Positions 1-13,002 are shown, counted from the stretch's first letter. The stretch is 64,000 nucleotides of DNA from Moringa oleifera (GCA_021397835.1 JAJFZO010000094.1:8222001-8286000), one strand, 5' to 3'. The notes: generated by a model from the letters alone, not told the origin. Numbers and translations are program-made.

Positions 1-283
1 ATGCTTGGGTTCATGGTGGCCCTTTCCATTTGAGTGCCAAACAAAGGGGGAAGAATCGAAGTTATTGAATTGATTCTCTCCTTGACATATTTTCTTGGCA
101 AGATGTAATGATTTTTTAACACTTTTTGTCTTATCATAATCCATTTCTTCTGTTTTCCTTGTTTCTTTTATATATGATGATGCTTGTTGGTTCATGCATA
201 ATGCTTTTGGGCCTGTTTACAACAAATCTTAAGTCTCTGAACATGTTTGGAATTAATCTGTTTCTTTGCTCTCAAAACTTTAG

Positions 284-444
284 GTGTAGCATTAGTTCTC
301 TGTAAATCAGATCCTGTACTCAATGATGGTCAGAGAGGAAGCGACCAATCAAGAGAAGCTGTGCTTGAAGGAGTTCGGAGGCACCTCTTAGAGAAAGTTG
401 TGACTGACCATGAAGATGATGATGATGGATCATCGAGTGATTAG
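284..444 (+). CDS. 3'-terminal exon of a gene cut by the window edge; possibly phosducin-like/thioredoxin-fold protein
   Basis: A pyrimidine-rich acceptor (ctttag) precedes base 284. From there an open frame of 52 codons runs to a TAG at 442-444. The peptide contains LCKSDPVLNDG and REAVLEGVRRHLLEKVV and ends in an acidic Asp/Ser tail (DHEDDDDGSSSD). Bases 1-283 look like intron: T-rich with stops in this frame. The only start-like triplet upstream of the frame is a TTG, so this is a last exon and not a small gene. I do not recognise it with certainty. The helix followed by an acidic tail recalls the C-terminus of plant phosducin-like proteins, which help fold tubulin and actin. The gene order to the right matches the Arabidopsis neighbourhood of such a gene (At5g14240, from memory). 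That assignment is inference. Confidence 0.5.
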
Positions 445-1483
445 GATTTCAGCGACATAATTTTTGTTGTTTTTCTCGTGAGGAAAGAAGGAGAAAGGTA
501 CTGTTTATTTAGATGGAGGAATTAATTGGCTTCAGGGTTTTGTTGTGGCTGGCACTTTTTAAGTTTCTCTCATTTGGTTAAGATAAGTAACACATGTGTG
601 ACAAAGGGTTATATATGTGACTCCCAGTTTAATTTAGTTTAAAAGCATTTCAAGGGATTGATGGTGAGTACAGTCTGATTTTCACTCCTTCCAGTACCTG
701 ATGTAGTATATGGCATTCTAATGTAGTTTGGTGACATCCTTCTAAATCATTCAATCAGACAACAATACATCCTTATGGATTTCGTCATAAATGCTGTTGA
801 GTAGGAGGAATTGGAGCTTGTTACTATATTATTTCTCTATCAATTCAGAGAACCAAGTTTAAATAATGCCAACAATGCAGAGAAATTGTGAAGATGTCGG
901 GGTCAATTGGAGCCTGCCTCTATGTATTGATTATTAATGAGAACAGGCGGAACTTTGACTGGAAAATCCAGGACAGGACCAACAGTGGTCATCCAAAATT
1001 CATATTGATCTCTCCAGTGGTGGAAACCATATGTTTCCTTAATATTTGAAACCCTGGATGCTTGGCTTTATGCAAAAGCATTATATACGAAGATGTTACT
1101 AAGCCATTGACAACACCACCAGATGGTATTCCAGAATTACTGCATTCGCATGCATATATGGTCTTATGCTGTCAAATCTCGGAACAAAGCAACAACTTAC
1201 TGAATTTGAAAGCAGTCTCGGGAAAAATGCTCCTCAGCTGAGCTTTTGACATATTTCAACCATGAGCAAGCTCAATTAGCCAATCTTCTTTTCCTCTGGC
1301 TTAGCTTTAGGCATGTCAAAACTGCAAACAAAATGTTTAGCCCATAAAGAATTATATAACCCCACAATCAAGACTACCATTCCGAAAAATAGGCAATCTA
1401 TGTGCCAATCTATGCTGCTTACAAACAGAAAATAAGAAAAGTGGAGACCATATCATTGAAGCAAATAGGGAGCCAGTTATTAT
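445..1483. other. 3' flanks between two convergent genes; no gene seen
   Basis: This is about 1 kb between the stop of the partial + gene and the stop of uL13 on the - strand. It should hold both 3' UTRs and polyadenylation regions. It is AT-rich and I see no further coding frame, RNA gene or repeat. Confidence 0.6.
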
Positions 1484-4400
1484 TCATGCAGCCACTTCTG
1501 GTTCGGTTCTTTTCTTTTTGCTTTTCCTGGCATCATTAACACCCTGTTCTTGCTGCTCAGCCTTCTTTTGAGCTCGAATCATGGCCCGTCTTGCACGAGG
1601 CCTCATCTCCCGTACTCGACGAGGAGGCATCTCATATGGCTCAAGGGGTCTGTCACTGAATGGATGCTCACTACCAGCAAATATCCTTAGTTTCCGATCC
1701 CTATCCTACATTCACAAGAAGCCAACTCAAACTAAAAATAATAAATCCAGAAACATCTCCAGCAGTATTGTAAAAGAACATATCATAAAATTGAATGAAA
1801 AATGTGTTGTCACTCCAACTATGTGTACCCAAAAAGAATCAAAGAATATATGGATTTAACCCTTCTTTTCAGGCAGGAACTGAACAAGAGAACTATAACA
1901 AACCCACACAACCCGCTGCCATGTGAACCAAGGTCAATGAGACAAGATTCTGACAGAAAGTCTATTATCCACAACTTATTCTGGTTCTATATGCAAAAAG
2001 AATCAATGGGGGAATATTTCCAAATACCAACAATGTCACTTGGTCAGATCTGCCACAGTAATCAGCACTCCCATTATTGTCCAGGACATGTTGCTCTTTG
2101 ACATATTACCTATAAGTCATTATTTTACTGAATATACCAGAGGAAAGCAAGGGCTGGTATGCGACCTCCTCATTGAATGAACACCTTGTTAAATGAATCC
2201 AGAAGCTGGCGAATAAGATGGAACCAATTTGTTGCAAAATAATCCATAGAGAACATCCAAGCACTGGGAACTATTCTGCTCTGAGCTCAACCGGAATCGT
2301 TGGCCTATTTTCTTAAGGACAAGATCATGGTATCACAAGAGAAGGGTACTATAGAAGGGGCCAAGATATTAGTGACATAAACATTTAAGGAGATATTTCG
2401 ATTGACATGATATAGAGAAAACTGAATGAGAATCAATAAATCAATTGCCTTTATTTGTTTATGAATTTCTTCATTTATCATCTTCTATTGATATAGCTGC
2501 ATTTTCATATTTTCTAGGACACAACAGGAAACCTGATATCAGTGAGTTCAGTGGATATTAAACCTACAAGTGCAGACATTGCTCCACACACTGCTTAAGC
2601 AAACCATTGGTAAGAAAAAAAGAAAGAAGAAAAATAAACAGCAAGACAAGCTAACTAAGAACAAGAGGAAGTACACCAAAACATGGGGTTGGAGGGGGAG
2701 CAAAAAATGCTAAGGTTCAAAGCAAGTGTTTATGTTGCTTACATCACGCAAATTGTTTCTTGGGAGCATACGTAAAACAGCTTTACGAATGACTTCTGTT
2801 GGGTCCTTGGCCAACTGGTCTTTTAAACTCCTTTCTTTCAGGTGACCCACATAACTGCAAGATGCTTCAATTAAAATAGAAAAATGTATCACATAATGAG
2901 ACAAACTAAGAGCCTTCAATGAAACTACACAAACAAACTCAAGTTCTTTCTCTTCGCCTACTGATAAAATTTGACTCAAGCTTATCTAACTCTTTAGTAT
3001 CATCTACTCACAATTCTTAAAGCTCATCTGAAAGGTCTCTTCAATTTCAAATGATGACATAACATCCAGATTTCATTATTACAACAGATCTAGGCAATCA
3101 TGCATCAAAAGAAAACCTGTACCACTCAACTTATTGGAAATCACAAATGGATTATTTCATTTTTCCCAAGATTCCACTAACAGCTTCGTAAAATGTGTTA
3201 CAACAAAAAGAATGGTACTTGCCCGGTGTGCCAACGATAAAATTTATCTGTAAGCTTTCTCCCTGTAACACATACATCCTTCGCATTAAGCACAATACAC
3301 ATGTCCCCATTGTCCTGATTAGGGGCATATATCGGCTTGTCCTTTCCCTGAATCACCGTCGATATTTGAGATGCTAGTCTCCCCAGGACCTGTAAGAAAA
3401 GTAAATTATTCTATTTTCCACCAGCCATGAGCCCAAGGACAATAATGTGATCTCCAGTTTGACTTAATCAAGTTAGAAAATTTCGACTAAAGGACACTTA
3501 TTATTTCAGCAAACCTCTGGTTGGACTTCTCTTCACTTAGTTTCACAAAGAACCCACTCATATTTCATTTTCTACGAAACAAAGGAAAGGCCACCATCAC
3601 CATTGATATTTGGAAAAAGGTGGAGGCCAAAAGCAGGAATGATAACAAAGTCTCTTATATTAAACTAGAGCATCCAAAAAGATCACCTAGCTGAATAGTC
3701 TAGCAAAATAGTAACAGCATATACAAAGAGTACAAGCATGTCCAACCTGGCCCTTAGCATCAAATACTCTCCATCGCAGACCATCGAGATTAATACGCCT
3801 CAAACCAGCAACTGCTTTCTGCGTTAATAGAACAGCGTAGACCTTGCAAGGTATCAGCAAACTCTGAGCTGACAATCAAGGCATGTAAAGCTGGCATACC
3901 AAATGTATTTCAAAACTGATTTAAAAGATTATGTACCATTCTCCATAGTAAGGAAAATGTCTCAAGTGTCCAGCACATATATGGACACAAAAGAATTTAC
4001 TTACCTCTGCAGCATCCATATGATAGACAGGAAGAGAAGAAAAAGAAGTTAGGACTAGTCACCTCCATCACAAATTGTACAAGAAAAAAGGACAAATAAA
4101 AAACTCGAACTTTGAGCCTAAAATCAACAGCCTGATGAAATGTGCAACAAACTAATTTAAGGAGCTGCAACAACCCTTTCAGTCTAGAATAAGAATACTG
4201 CAGAATGCAAATACCTATAAACTTGCAAATATATCTCATAGACATTGGATACCAAATAATCAGAAAGATATGCAGCTAATTAGTTAAATAATAGGACTTC
4301 CATAAAATCAAATGAAAATTTACATCAACTCATAAAACATCTGTTAATTCCCTCCTCTAAGTATATCAAATCTCCTAATCACAACCAGATTATTTCCATC

Positions 4401-4848
4401 AAATAAGTAACAACATCTAGCAATAGAGTGTACACTTAACTGCAGTAATAAGCAAATCACAAAGAGGTAAACCATTTAATCACACCAAAACTGAATCCTG
4501 AAAAAATAAGCACCGAACTGTAATCAATATCAAGTTAAGCTCAAACACATCTATGCAGGAAAGAGAAGGAAGATCAATTCAGCTGAAACTCAGAAACATA
4601 ACTTAGCTACACCAATCAAGCAACTTAATAACACACGAACATAAATTGTATGCACCGAGTTCTTTATATAAAGAGCTGACGCTTTAACAATGGAGCATTA
4701 AAATGAAATGACTCCATTAAGGCACTATTTTCCTAACAAAGATGAAAGACAGAGATAATAGAGAAATAAATCAGTAATACTAGGAGATATAAGAAGAAAA
4801 GATTGCCTTTAAGTTGCCACTGAAAGCGGTGGCTGCTTGGTTAGCCAT
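1484..4848 (-). CDS. uL13m: Ribosomal protein uL13 (L13), mitochondrial type
   Basis: Large-subunit ribosomal protein of the bacterial L13 family. Five exons: 4807-4848, 3747-3818, 3223-3389, 2743-2854 and 1484-1705 (stop TGA at 1484-1486). Together they give 204 aa, close to what I recall for Arabidopsis At3g01790 (about 205). The core shows [20 protein letters not shown], then [10 protein letters not shown], the conserved [39 protein letters not shown] and an [18 protein letters not shown] segment. A basic Lys/Arg-rich tail follows. The start is the first ATG (4846-4848); the peptide [14 protein letters not shown] splices directly to KAVAGLRR. The donors of introns 1 and 3 are GC (AAG|GCAATC and GG|GCAAGT). 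No nearby GT donor keeps the frame. The short N-terminus has few acidic residues, as expected for a mitochondrial protein, but targeting is inferred from the family. Confidence 0.95.
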
Positions 4849-5669
4849 TCCTCACTCTCTGTTTCAGTCTCTGATGTCTCTCTCTTCAAACATAAAATCA
4901 AACCGTTCGACTCCGCAATCGCCAACTAAAGAAAAGAAGAAGTACTTGCAAGGAAAATAATGTCTAATCAACCAAAAAACATTACCACAGCAGAACCCTC
5001 AGGAAAGCGTAGGGTTTGGTTCGGGAAGAGAAAACGCTAAGCCATGGTTGAGCTGCAGTTCAGTAATCCGTGTTAATTGGCCCGCTTTGGGCTTTGACGT
5101 TGGTGAGAGCGTGCGCCCAAAGCCCATATCCAAAAGATAAATTACCAATGAGTTCAAGACCCAAGTGAGCCCAATTTAGATTTTCTCTTTTAAGATATTT
5201 TTATTTTTATTATAAATTCGGAATATAAATATCTTATTCTTTTACTGATTTGAGTTTTTTCAAAATTATTTAATTATTTCTTATTTTATGATACTACCAA
5301 CGTATCCTGTCATGAAATAAATCTATCAAAAGATTTATTTCCAAATTTAATTTTTAAAAAATTATTTTTAAATTTTACAATAATTGAAAATAAAAGAGAA
5401 ATATTTAGAGTTTATGAAAAAATATCATTACAATCTTTGTAAGAGAAAATCCCAGAGCTGGCACTTGAATTCCATTAAAAAAAAAGAAATTCCTCACTAT
5501 AAATTCAATCTTTCTGCTTCGCTTTTCCTAGGAAAAGAAAAGCTACTGAAACTTAAAGTTTGATTTACAACAACAAATTAGTCCTACATGGGTGATCCAA
5601 ACATGGCCATGGATCACTGTGGCCAGGAGCCTATTCCTGTTCAATAAACACATAAATCCTTAAATCGAT
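4849..5669. other. Spacer: uL13 promoter and SYN2 3' flank
   Basis: Both neighbours are on the - strand. The half next to uL13 holds the 5' UTR and the site II cluster. The AT-rich part (5180-5520) has no coding frame. The SYN2 3' UTR is expected just left of 5670. Nothing else is seen. Confidence 0.6.
5088..5173 (-). promoter_or_regulatory. Cluster of site II (TGGGCY) elements upstream of uL13
   Basis: Copies of TGGGCT in either orientation lie at 5088-5093, 5121-5126 and 5168-5173, with a further GCCCA at 5115-5119. They sit 240-325 bp upstream of the uL13 start codon. An AAACCCT-type telo-box half (agggttt) lies closer, near 5010. Site II plus telo-box is the well-known promoter signature of plant genes for ribosomal and organelle proteins, which fits this gene. 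Function is inferred from motif and position. Confidence 0.5.
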
Positions 5670-8600
5670 TTATTCGGCATCTATAGAAGTTTGATCTTGT
5701 TGAGGAGCCCGACTGACTTGAATGTCGCTGTATGGTTCATCTTGCTTCACCTCTACATATCCTCTGGTTTTCAGTACCTGAAAAGTTCATATAGACGCAA
5801 AAACTTCTTAGATGTTTCATTGTCGTTCTTCTCTGAAGATAATATTTTTCCAGATGTGGACAATCCTGCTTCAGGCCTGGAAAAGCTCACCAGGCCAGCT
5901 AATGTGTCAGTTTCAATTGTTAATCACACCAAAGAAAAACAGCAGGGTCCTGATAAGCATGGTATAAACACTGGATGTGCTTCTTCTAACAACTCAGAAA
6001 CGACAAAAACAAGCTGGATATTGGCCTGTTTAGGAAGCTAAGTTTCTGGAAAGTAAGCTTGTAATGGAAAATTTTGCCAATCTTACCTGTTAAAGACTGG
6101 TTCCATTGCATACTAAATGCTGAAGCATAAAAAGGATTTCCAAGCACAAAATAGAAACATACCAGTATCTCATAAAAGACCCTTGCACTTTCTGCCTTGG
6201 TTTTTCCTTCCAAAAGCGGCAACAAGTTCACTTTTTCCTCCTCTTTGCTTTCCCTTTTACTTTGAAAAGTCTTTTCCAAGTAGTTCACGACCGTTCTGTA
6301 TCCCCAAAGCTCATAAATTCAAGGGAGTTTTCACAAGGAAGCACAAAAGGCTGATATATTAACCAAAAGATTAAACAGAAGATTGCCATCCTTACCTCGT
6401 TCTCCCTGTCCATCCATCTGCAGTCAAATATAACGTACATGAGAATCCCATGAAAAACAAAATACACAATCTAATACAGGAACAATGATGAAAATAACAA
6501 AATCAATTTGATAGTTTTCTTACTGGGTTGTTGTTCAACTTCTTCAATTGAATTATTCTCCTGATCAAGGAAAACAAAGAGATATAAATTGGGAGGTAAG
6601 AAAGAGAAGAAGAGAAAGAGAACAACCCAGGTTTCAGCTAACACAATTTCACAAGAGGTGGAACAAAGTAAAAAATTCAAAACATTAAAAGAAAAGAAGA
6701 GAAGCTACAAGAATCAACTTTTGAGTATCAGAATTGCAGGAAGCAAAGAAACTCATGCCTGATTAAAACCCTGAATAGTAGTAATGTGCAATATGCAAAC
6801 TTATGTTATCCAGCTCATCAGAAAACTAGGTCCCCTATGTGACAAGGGAAGCAAGATGATACGATGAATTGTCACATTAGCTCAGGTAAATAGGAGCATA
6901 CAGTATTTCACTGACTTATTTTTCCTCATGAAAATGAATACAAGTATCATTGCTTTTACCTCATTTATTAGACTGAGATCAAGGTCTTGATTCTTGGTAG
7001 GAAATGGCTCTTCCTTAGAACTTTCAGACATATCAGCAGGTGTATCCAAGATATAATAATCATGACTCCCTGGACTCCCAAATGATATTGATGCCATCTG
7101 CTGAACAGGTGTGTCAGGAGCAATCTCTGGTTGCTCCAAAGATCTGTCAGCAACAAGAGGCTCCAGCATATCCAGCGTTTCTGGAGGTTCCACAGTTTCA
7201 GCAGATTCTGGGAGTGTCTTTATTCTCATTTCTTTGAAGAGTGACCTCAGTTCTGAACAGCCTGCAAAGAATATGATAAGAAAAGGAAACATAATTATGA
7301 AACAAACAGAAGAATGGTGGTTGACTCACAAGGAATCAGAGGCTCTGAGAACTGGAAGTGACTGGAAAGGCAATTAGCTCTCCAGGCAGCAAAAGCCGAA
7401 TGAGGAACTTTTTTTCGTTTGAAGATCAAGTCACTGGAGTCTTCTATGCATGTCCTAACAAAGCTGCACAAATTGAACATGAAATATCATGCCGCAGAAG
7501 TTTGTTTGCCATACTTATTTCCATTCTTGACAACCAAATCAAACAATATTACTTAGCTCATCCCAATAAGGTATCGTTTGAAATAAGTCTGAGAAAAGAA
7601 CATGGAACTAAAAAAGTAATATGAAAGGAGCACCAAGCGAAAAGAATCTATAAATAACGACCATGATAGCAACAGTAGCATCTTCCACAATCTCATCGTT
7701 AATATAAGACAGTACCAATATGTCATATGTCAAAAGCAGTAATCAAGCTTGTTAAAGTTTTGGTAGCAGAAGAGCAAGTCAAACTAGGGTATTGTCACTT
7801 ACTTATTAGAAAACAACACTGCACTGTCCATTACACATTTTCTTTTCCTCAAACTCCGACCACTCTCCTTAGCAGCAGGTGTAGGGATAACTGAAAGCTC
7901 TGATGTAGGAGCCCCTGCATTGGAAGAAGAGTTTCTTAAATAGGACATGTTAAGCACACAGCCTTCTTATGAACTACCAATGTAACGCTCATATTACACC
8001 AGATTTACAAACATAATAAAGTTTCAGCAATTTTTAATGATGCATAATACCATAAACATGCAGTTCTCTCATTAGAGAAAAGACAAAAAAAGAAAAAGAT
8101 CATGGTCTACTTTACTCAGCAGTCCAACATTACTCAAAAGCCTAGTAGATAACTTTTCTAGAAGTTATTTCCCATACAGAAGGGAGAAGTATTAATGTCC
8201 CTCCCCTTTCACCTGGCATGTTCTGAAACTTGGATTGAGGAGTCGAATCAGGTGGAATCAACACTGAATCATCTTCTGCTTGAAACTCTCCACTCTCTGA
8301 TGATGCCATGCTAGCAAACTTCAGCTGTTCTGAACCATTCCCCTCATCAAGTGGTCTAACCTTTTCAGGAGTTTCCTCCTCAGGTGCAAAGAATGTTTCA
8401 AAGTCCATACATTCTCCTTCAGAGAATCTATCGTCTAGAAGCTTCTCTGCACTTGCTAGCAAATTGCTTAGTTTATGTTCCTCTTGTATAACCTGGCGCA
8501 TTCCTTTTTCTGTTTGTGCCACATCTGGATCGTCTGTTTTCTCTCCACCACTTCGATGATCCCAACCAAGTAGTTTAGGGTCTACATGGTTTTCATGCAT

Positions 8601-11600
8601 TTCTTTCTCTGCTTCTGGCAGCTTTGAACCCTCAGTGTACTCTCCATCAGTTTGATGTTCTTCGATAGATGTTTCAATAGGATCCAGAGGTTCACTGTCA
8701 ATCCCGCAGAATGTTTCACCATTCATAGATTCTTCTAGCAAGAATATGTTGCCTGTACTATTTTCTTTGCTGCCTTCAAAGTCACCCAGGTCACACAAGG
8801 CTCTTACCTCTCTAGCAATGTTCAATACAGAAGAAAGTACACTGCAAGGAAAATGCAGTATTGAGAAACTAAAAGAATATTCTCTCTCCTAAATAACAAT
8901 CTGAAAAAAGCAAAAAAATTAAGAAACTAATAGACTGATTTATATGCTTACTCTTCGGTTGACATGTACTCAGTGGAGCAAACATCATGACCATTTACAA
9001 ATTCCTCACAATGATGCTGCAGATCCAAAGAAACTTAGATCTAAGAAAATATTATCTCATGAAAATTAGTAGATCTCTAAAACTGTCACTAGAAAAGTCT
9101 GACAATCTTTAAAATTTGTTTCATTAAGAACGAAATACAAAGCCACAGAAAAAAGATGGTGAATGTCCCTTATGATCTGATACAAAGTAACCACACCCTA
9201 AAACCAATATGATCCAGGTTTTTTATTCATGGTATTAGATTACTCAATCCACATTCTAGCATGTATCAGCCACAAAGATATTGGTGATTGTTAAGGTTAG
9301 ACCTTAATCCGATGGGTTAGCCCAAACATTGTTAAGGAAGTTCTATCAGTATCATTTCAGATCATCCCACTTTTACTTCTAGGAAAAGAAAGAATAACAA
9401 TTGTCTGAATTGCAGACAATTTCAGTTTGGTGCCAGATTTAATAAGAAACTCCTCTGTGGAATATAGCACGAGCTACAGTCTTAGTTGACCCAGATCTTC
9501 GCAAGCTAGCATACCATATGAAAAAAATGATAGCAGGCCATGTTGCAACATAGCCAAGACACACTTGCTTTGCTTTTTTACGGACAAGCAATATGTGTAA
9601 GAAATTTAGAACAAAACTGTAAGAATCTTACAGAAATTAAACAGGAGGAATAGAATATAAGAAAAGTCACAGAATTTGAGAAACATCTATTAGTTTAGCA
9701 GGAGCATAAGAAGCAGACCTTATCCTGAGATGATTGCACTATTGCCTTGTTCTTCCAAGCTCCATCTGCTTCATCAACACTAATTTACGTCAAACAATAC
9801 AAACACAAGATGTAACAGAATATTCACAGCAAACAAAATACCTATAGGCGTAACCTCTTCATAAAGTACCATATCGCGTCTGGAAAGGAGAAACAGTTGT
9901 ACTAAGAATGAGTAGGAGAACAAAAATGGCTATAACCTTCTCAAATTTCTAGGCTAAATAGCTTACCCACTAACGCCTTCATCGATCCCCAGATCAAAAG
10001 CATCGAGCTCAAAGCTTTGTGGTCGAGTAACAGAGAAACGAGGTGCCAGCAAGGTTTCATCTTGCACTTTTCTTTTTCCATTAACCATGAAGTTTCTTAT
10101 TTTCATTAGCACCTCTTGGCATTCATCAGACATATATTCAACTTTTTTGGAGTATATTCTCACAACACCAATAAGAAGGCATGCAAGTACCCTATATGTG
10201 ACAACATTCATTTCATTCTGCAAAATCTTATCTGCATGGGACAACAACATTAAAGGATTAAAAGAAGATTTCAGAAATTTCACACTTAACAGAAAACAAC
10301 AACAGCGACAAATTTAGAAGCAAACATATAGATCATCACCGAAATGTTAATTGTTGTGAACCAATAAAAATAGATAGGCACAAGATAGCAATTCAAAATA
10401 ATAATTATTATTATCATAATAATAGAAAATAAGGTAAAGAGAAAGGAAAGAGAGAACAAACAATTCACAACATTAACTCTATCATAATTTACACTAAAGA
10501 TAACTCACAGCAGTGATCGAGGGTTGTAACATGTCACTTATAACCTGCAGTAGTGAATTTTGCATGGTAACTTTTTCTCACAATAACTTACTCATGCGTT
10601 GCTACCAAAGATGAACAAAACACGTGTTTATCATTTAAGAACAAAATGTAACCAAAAAAAAAAAAAGCTACAGCGCGAGAGAGAGACAGAGAAAGAAAGC
10701 GAGTAGATGTCAAAGATTATCCACGTTATCCTCAAACCTTTTTGATGATAGTTAAAGTAGTATTAAAGATAGTATTCTAAACTTCTTCTTTTTTTTTTCT
10801 TTTTTTTTTTGTGAATAGAGTTCTTCTTGAGTTTTAGAAACCAGGAAAGGAAAAAGGAATTTTTTTGTTAAGGTACCAAGCTAATTATTGTTAAAAATTG
10901 AATTTCTACAAGCTAAACTTTTTATTGCTACCAAGAATCACCCTTGTCACCATTTATCAACATAAAACTGGTTCTATCCACGTTACGATGCTCCAAACAG
11001 CATCAACAGTACAAAATCATTCTCTTCACCTGTAAGTCAGACCTTTTTACCGCTGCCTCAATTACCACCTCCAGGTCTTCTTTTCTTGCATTACCTAGGA
11101 CAACCTACAGTTAAAAGAATGATGAAAGGAGTGTAGGCCCCAATGTTAAATAATTCTTATGATGCTACTATGAAACTAAATTAGAAAAAATAACAAGACA
11201 AGCAAATCTACTCCTGAAAGCAACACTTCTTCCATGCCTGAGAATGATGTCTTTACCTTAATTTAATCGTATGGTATTCAAGCATCAGAGTTGTAGTGAT
11301 GTTGCAATCAATAGAGTTTGGCCCAGTTTGGTAATCCAGTTCTAATACTTTAGTACGTACCATAGGATGTGTGTATGAAGATTCCAATGAACCAAAAAGG
11401 AGATTATTTGGATAATTTATTTGTTTACTTTGTTGCATCTTCATTCTCTTCTTTCACCATAATTAAATTTTCTGTCCTGTTTTTCCTATTAAAGATGATC
11501 ATCATTCATATAAGCCTATCGTTCATGAGAGATTTGCCATATCTGACTTCCAAAATCAATGTTTCATCTGATTGAAACTCCAGTTCCAGTGGCTTGTAAA

Positions 11601-13002
11601 CAGTCTTAGAGAAATTTTACATTGTTTACTGCAGATTTTACTAAGCTTCTTTCTTTTGCTTTCAACAACTTGGGTGAAGATAAACCCCAATTATTCATTG
11701 CCCCGTGGCTCCCCAGAATCAAACCCAGGCCTCCCAAATGACTTGTTACCCGAAAAGATAAACCCCAAAAAAACCTCACTCTTTCTTTCAGTTCTCATTC
11801 CAACTTCCATCCCCCATATCCACTACTTCCTTATCTCCCTATTCATTTTCTCTTCTCTTCCAGTTAAAGAACCAGAACTTCTAGATTTCGCATAGTTCCT
11901 TTCTTGTAAGTAGTACAAGTGAAAAAGGGTGGCACCCCTACAGTGCCAAGTGAATAACACTGTTGTTTTGTAATAAAAAAATTAATTTTCTCTTTCCATA
12001 ATTTAACTAGATTCTTAAAGCTGGTTGATTGAACCTTTCTGTGTAACAGTATATAAAATGGCTTTTCACACAGAAAATGCAAACACAATATGGGAGGAAA
12101 CTACACAAAAAACCAGTATCCAAGTGGAATTCTAGCAACATCATGATAAGTTACATATTTAATCCATGCTGCCCAAATAACCAATTCTAAGCTCAGTCAA
12201 CTACACAGGAAATCAGTATCCAAGAGGAATTTACAGCCTAACAGCCCATTTTATATAATCTATGCTTCCCTGCTAACCACTTCTCACTAAGTGATTGAGG
12301 CAACTAGTCTTGAGGAGCTAAGCTAGGGGCTTGAGAGAATTCACCTGGTAACCAAAAAATAATTTATTTAAAAAAAAACATAGCTTGCAGTACAATGATC
12401 ATGAAACTAAAAGATAAAAGCATTTCATACCACACATGCATATATCAAATTTTGAAAGATGTGCGTGTAAAAGCAAATTCAAGCATTTTGCATGATACTT
12501 TTATAGTAAAGAGACTCAATTCAATCGCCTTACCGCACCACTCACAAACACCCCAAGAAAATATCCAAAACAAGCAAAATAAAACAAGTTGAAAAAAAAA
12601 ATTGCCTCCAAACAGCTCGTACACTGATTTCTCTCTTCAATTTAAAAGAAACTAGACAGATAAGCAACAAAAAGAAAAGCGGAGCTCAGATTAACCCTCT
12701 CTTTGTTACCAGCACGCAGCAAGAGATAAGTTCATCTGTATCTGTACAAAAGGTCGTCAAAGCTTCAAAATTTACACTTTTTTCTGGCCTTTTCCGTCTC
12801 ATTGTAGCTAATGATCAACAAAGAACAAATACCGGAATCAGCATAAAGCCACTAAACGAAAAGCAAAAGGAAACGAACCAACACAAGAGCAGATATCAGT
12901 GGCGGTGACTTGATCCTTCTTGAGCTTTTTGAAGAAATAAGCAGCAACCCATATAGCACCTAGTGGGCCTTTGGTCGACAGAAGACATTTTGAGTGCAAC
13001 AT
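5670..13002 (-). CDS. SYN2: Sister chromatid cohesin subunit SYN2 / RAD21.1 (alpha-kleisin, SCC1 family)
   Basis: Kleisin that closes the cohesin ring between SMC1 and SMC3 in the nucleus and is cut by separase. Thirteen exons: 12879-13002, 9967-10231, 9842-9879, 9719-9765, 8952-9016, 8213-8841, 7803-7914, 7330-7463, 6960-7261, 6524-6560, 6396-6417, 6163-6295 and 5670-5777, giving 671 aa. The N-terminal Rad21/Rec8 domain (about residues 1-105) begins with MLHSKCLLSTKGPLGAIWVA and includes LLIGVVRIYSKKVEY and ELDAFDLGIDE. The middle is acidic and disordered, with a PTPAAKES...RKRK patch and an APDTP motif. The C-terminal winged-helix domain shows NYLEKTFQSKRE and VLKTRGYVEVKQDEPYSDI. These match Arabidopsis SYN2 better than SYN1, SYN3 or SYN4, including PTPAAKES and GYVEVKQ. 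It is shorter than the Arabidopsis protein (about 810 aa by memory). Exon 11 is only 22 nt. Intron 1 is 2.65 kb. Confidence 0.93.
10494..12802 (-). other. Three exon-like open segments inside SYN2 intron 1 (possible nested gene or alternative exons)
   Basis: Same strand as SYN2, inside intron 1. Segment A, 12710-12802, starts with ATG (MRRKRPEKSVNFEALTTF...) and ends at CTG|GTAACA. Segment B, 11030-11104, lies between CTGTAG and CAG|GTGAAG and encodes a charged peptide (GNARKEDLEVVIEAAVKRS). Segment C, 10494-10544, follows CTGCAG and ends in TAG after VISDMLQPSITA. All three join in phase 0 to give a 72-aa frame. Segment A can also be joined to SYN2 exon 1 in frame: an ATTAG acceptor lies six bases before its ATG, leaving a 71-nt T-rich intron. 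I do not recognise the peptide. SYN2 itself does not need these segments, because exon 1 joins exon 2 to give the conserved sequence. They could be alternative exons, a nested small gene, or chance. Confidence 0.3.

Noticed and set aside
9719..9780. Longer form of SYN2 exon 4 starting at the TTAG near 9778
   Set aside because: It would need a phase-2 donor from exon 3, which has phase 1; the GCAG at 9768-9766 restores the frame and matches the family.
11253..11444. Coding-looking - strand frame (VLELDYQTGPNSIDCN...) in SYN2 intron 1 with an AG|GTAAAG donor
   Set aside because: No acceptor gives a frame compatible with the neighbouring exon-like segments or with SYN2; kept out as unsupported.
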